From IMG/VR virus record IMGVR_UViG_3300046694_000164, positions 1-62,545 of that record: DNA of 62,545 nucleotides, one strand, 5' to 3'. This stretch comes from a virus. The notes beneath the pieces were generated by a model that ran no database searches, was not told the DNA's origin, and saw only the letters and a list, made by a program, of their open reading frames with translations. Both the position numbers and the translations under genes were made by a program. Positions 61,769-62,545 of the stretch are shown piece after piece. Numbering within the stretch: position 1 is the stretch's first letter; each line of letters begins with the position of its first letter.

Positions 61769-62055
61769 CCCACGCACTCCGCAAATTAAGCCGCACCATC
61801 AAGATCGCCGCCACCATGGCTCTCGCCAGAACCTTTGGCACGTACGAGCATTCGGGATGGAACGGCGAGTTCGATTATTGCCGGTACACGTGGCGCGGCA
61901 AGTCGTGGGTTATCCCACAGGGCCGGTGTCACCATGACCACCCGCTCTTTCATCCAAGACCTGATCGCAGCATGCGCTGCCGGCTCCTTCGTTGCGGCGG
62001 TATCGATTTGGCTGCCGTATCTCGCTTCGACAACCCACTAGTCACCCACCAATAA
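61765..62055 (+). CDS. Small hypothetical protein (partly overlaps a membrane micro-protein)
   Basis: 96 residues from the GTG at 61765 (GTGA overlap). The first 60 residues look like protein (RTIKIAATMALARTFGTYEH, SGWNGEFDYCRYTWRGKSWV). The last 35 are arginine/cysteine-rich and coincide with another frame (61934-62041), so the true end of the functional domain may be earlier than the stop. Confidence 0.45.
   Translation: MTHALRKLSRTIKIAATMALARTFGTYEHSGWNGEFDYCRYTWRGKSWVIPQGRCHHDHPLFHPRPDRSMRCRLLRCGGIDLAAVSRFDNPLVTHQ
61934..62041 (+). CDS. Membrane micro-protein (35 aa)
   Basis: 35 residues: TTRSFIQDLIAACAAGSFVA then AVSIWLPYLASTTH, a single membrane helix, entirely inside the previous gene in a different frame. 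Its composition is more protein-like than the frame it overlaps. The ribosome-binding site (GGCCGGTGTC) is poor. Small helices of this kind are common at this place in phage early operons. Confidence 0.4.
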   Translation: MTTRSFIQDLIAACAAGSFVAAVSIWLPYLASTTH

Positions 62056-62081
62056 CCACTAAAATTGAGGAGACAGACATC

Positions 62082-62545
62082 ATGGCAAAGAGAGCCACCA
62101 AGACTGCTGCCGTGCATACCGAAGTGCAGACGGAAGAAGCCGCGAAGCCGGTAGAGCTTGCGACATACAAGGGCTTTGGCGCTGACTGGCAGTGCCGTGG
62201 CTTTCAATACGCGATCGGCGAAACATACAAAACAGAACGTCGCGTCGTCCGGTGCGGCGAAGGAGCGTTCCACTCCGTTTTGATGCCGCTTGACGCATGG
62301 AGCTACTACGGCCCAGCAAATAGCAAGTTTGCACTCACAAAGGTTGGCGGCAGCATCGTCGATGACCCAGATGGTGACAGCAAAATCGCATCTGCAGAAA
62401 TCACCATCAGTGCCGAATTGAAGCTTCCAGAATTCATTCGCAAGGCAGTCGCATGGATCGTCGACGCAGCAAAGGAGCGTGTCACAACCGGCTACCGTGC
62501 CCATGCCGCGAGCACCGGCTACCGTGCCCATGCCGCGAGCACCGG
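62082..62545 (+). CDS. DUF7666-like repeat protein, N-terminal part (continues at left end)
   Basis: Starts at the ATG at 62082 after TTGAGGAGACAGACATC. The first 154 codons read KRATKTAAVHTEVQTEE, TYKGFGADWQCRGFQYAIGE, VVRCGEGAFHSVLMPLDAWS, YYGPANSKFALTKVGGSIVD and IASAEITISAELKLPEFIRK, the pattern of the DUF7666 domain in phage proteins. Then 9-residue repeats (G-Y-R-A-H-A-A-S-T) begin and run off the window, continuing at 22-283. The joined protein is 241 residues with at least five repeat units. Role unknown. Confidence 0.75.
   Translation, partial: MAKRATKTAAVHTEVQTEEAAKPVELATYKGFGADWQCRGFQYAIGETYKTERRVVRCGEGAFHSVLMPLDAWSYYGPANSKFALTKVGGSIVDDPDGDSKIASAEITISAELKLPEFIRKAVAWIVDAAKERVTTGYRAHAASTGYRAHAAST
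62525..62545. repeat. 21-bp terminal direct repeat (right copy)
   Basis: Identical to bases 1-21. See the left copy. Both fall inside the 27-bp coding repeats of the DUF7666-like gene, so the join point is within a tandem array. Confidence 0.85.

Overview
The window looks like the complete genome of a temperate, HK97-type siphovirus of an alphaproteobacterium, most likely Rhizobiales. It carries a terminase/portal/protease/capsid set, a tape-measure gene, a tyrosine integrase and two CI-type repressors. The host guess rests on the GTA-like tail chaperone, an attP carrying half of a tRNA-Ser(GCU), and the recurring 'ANDN' peptide I associate with rhizobial phage proteins. The first and last 21 bases are identical and lie inside one repeat-rich gene. 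Joining the ends through that overlap gives a single 241-codon frame (62082 to 62545, then 22 to 283), so the contig is circular or circularly permuted.

Layout. (1) 61099 to the end and 1-4578, plus strand: an immunity-proximal operon of small genes (Lar-like zinc ribbon, SLOG protein, macro-like protein) ending in excisionase and integrase, then attP and a terminator. (2) 4579-5830: non-coding attP-flanking DNA and two paralogous small genes. (3) 5854-13704, minus: an accessory operon with nucleotide hydrolases, a preQ0/preQ1-type transporter, a DpdA-like DNA transglycosylase, HNH nucleases, a metallophosphoesterase and a periplasmic protease. (4) 13832-16295, minus: lysis cassette (coiled-coil membrane protein, overlapping Rz/Rz1 spanins, holin, SAR endolysin). 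(5) 16404-17984, plus: a lone polytopic glycosyltransferase-like gene, a probable lysogenic-conversion gene. (6) 17986-37151, minus: tail spike, fibre, tip, tape measure, tail tube, connectors, capsid, portal, terminase, HNH. (7) 37465-40079, minus: GIY-YIG and VRR-NUC nucleases and unknown proteins, then an iteron-rich origin candidate at 40118-40351. (8) 40354-58706, minus: replication, recombination and modification genes (primase-helicase, two DNA methyltransferases, an oxygenase-like protein, SF2 helicase, sigma-like factors, PD-(D/E)XK exonuclease, sliding clamp, DUF669 SSB-like protein, Sak4-like ATPase). (9) 58707-61050: two repressor genes with two different operator families.

Regulation. 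One repressor (58837-59451) sits at face-to-face promoters covered by the palindrome ACAAATTTGT. The same palindrome recurs at five further sites, four of them upstream of leftward operons, which suggests one repressor controls several units. The second repressor (60245-60997) is flanked by TATAGGTTAT-type half-sites, one pair of which overlaps a near-consensus rightward promoter. The second repressor keeps the Ser/Lys self-cleavage residues. The first appears to have lost the serine.

Most notable points: a DpdA-like enzyme beside a YhhQ-like transporter, suggesting 7-deazaguanine DNA modification; a C5-cytosine methyltransferase gene almost fully overprinted by a second long frame that has its own ribosome-binding site and the phage-typical 'ANDN' tail; the distributed operator; and an attP carrying the 5' half of a tRNA gene. 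All functional calls are from reading motifs by eye; no database search was run.
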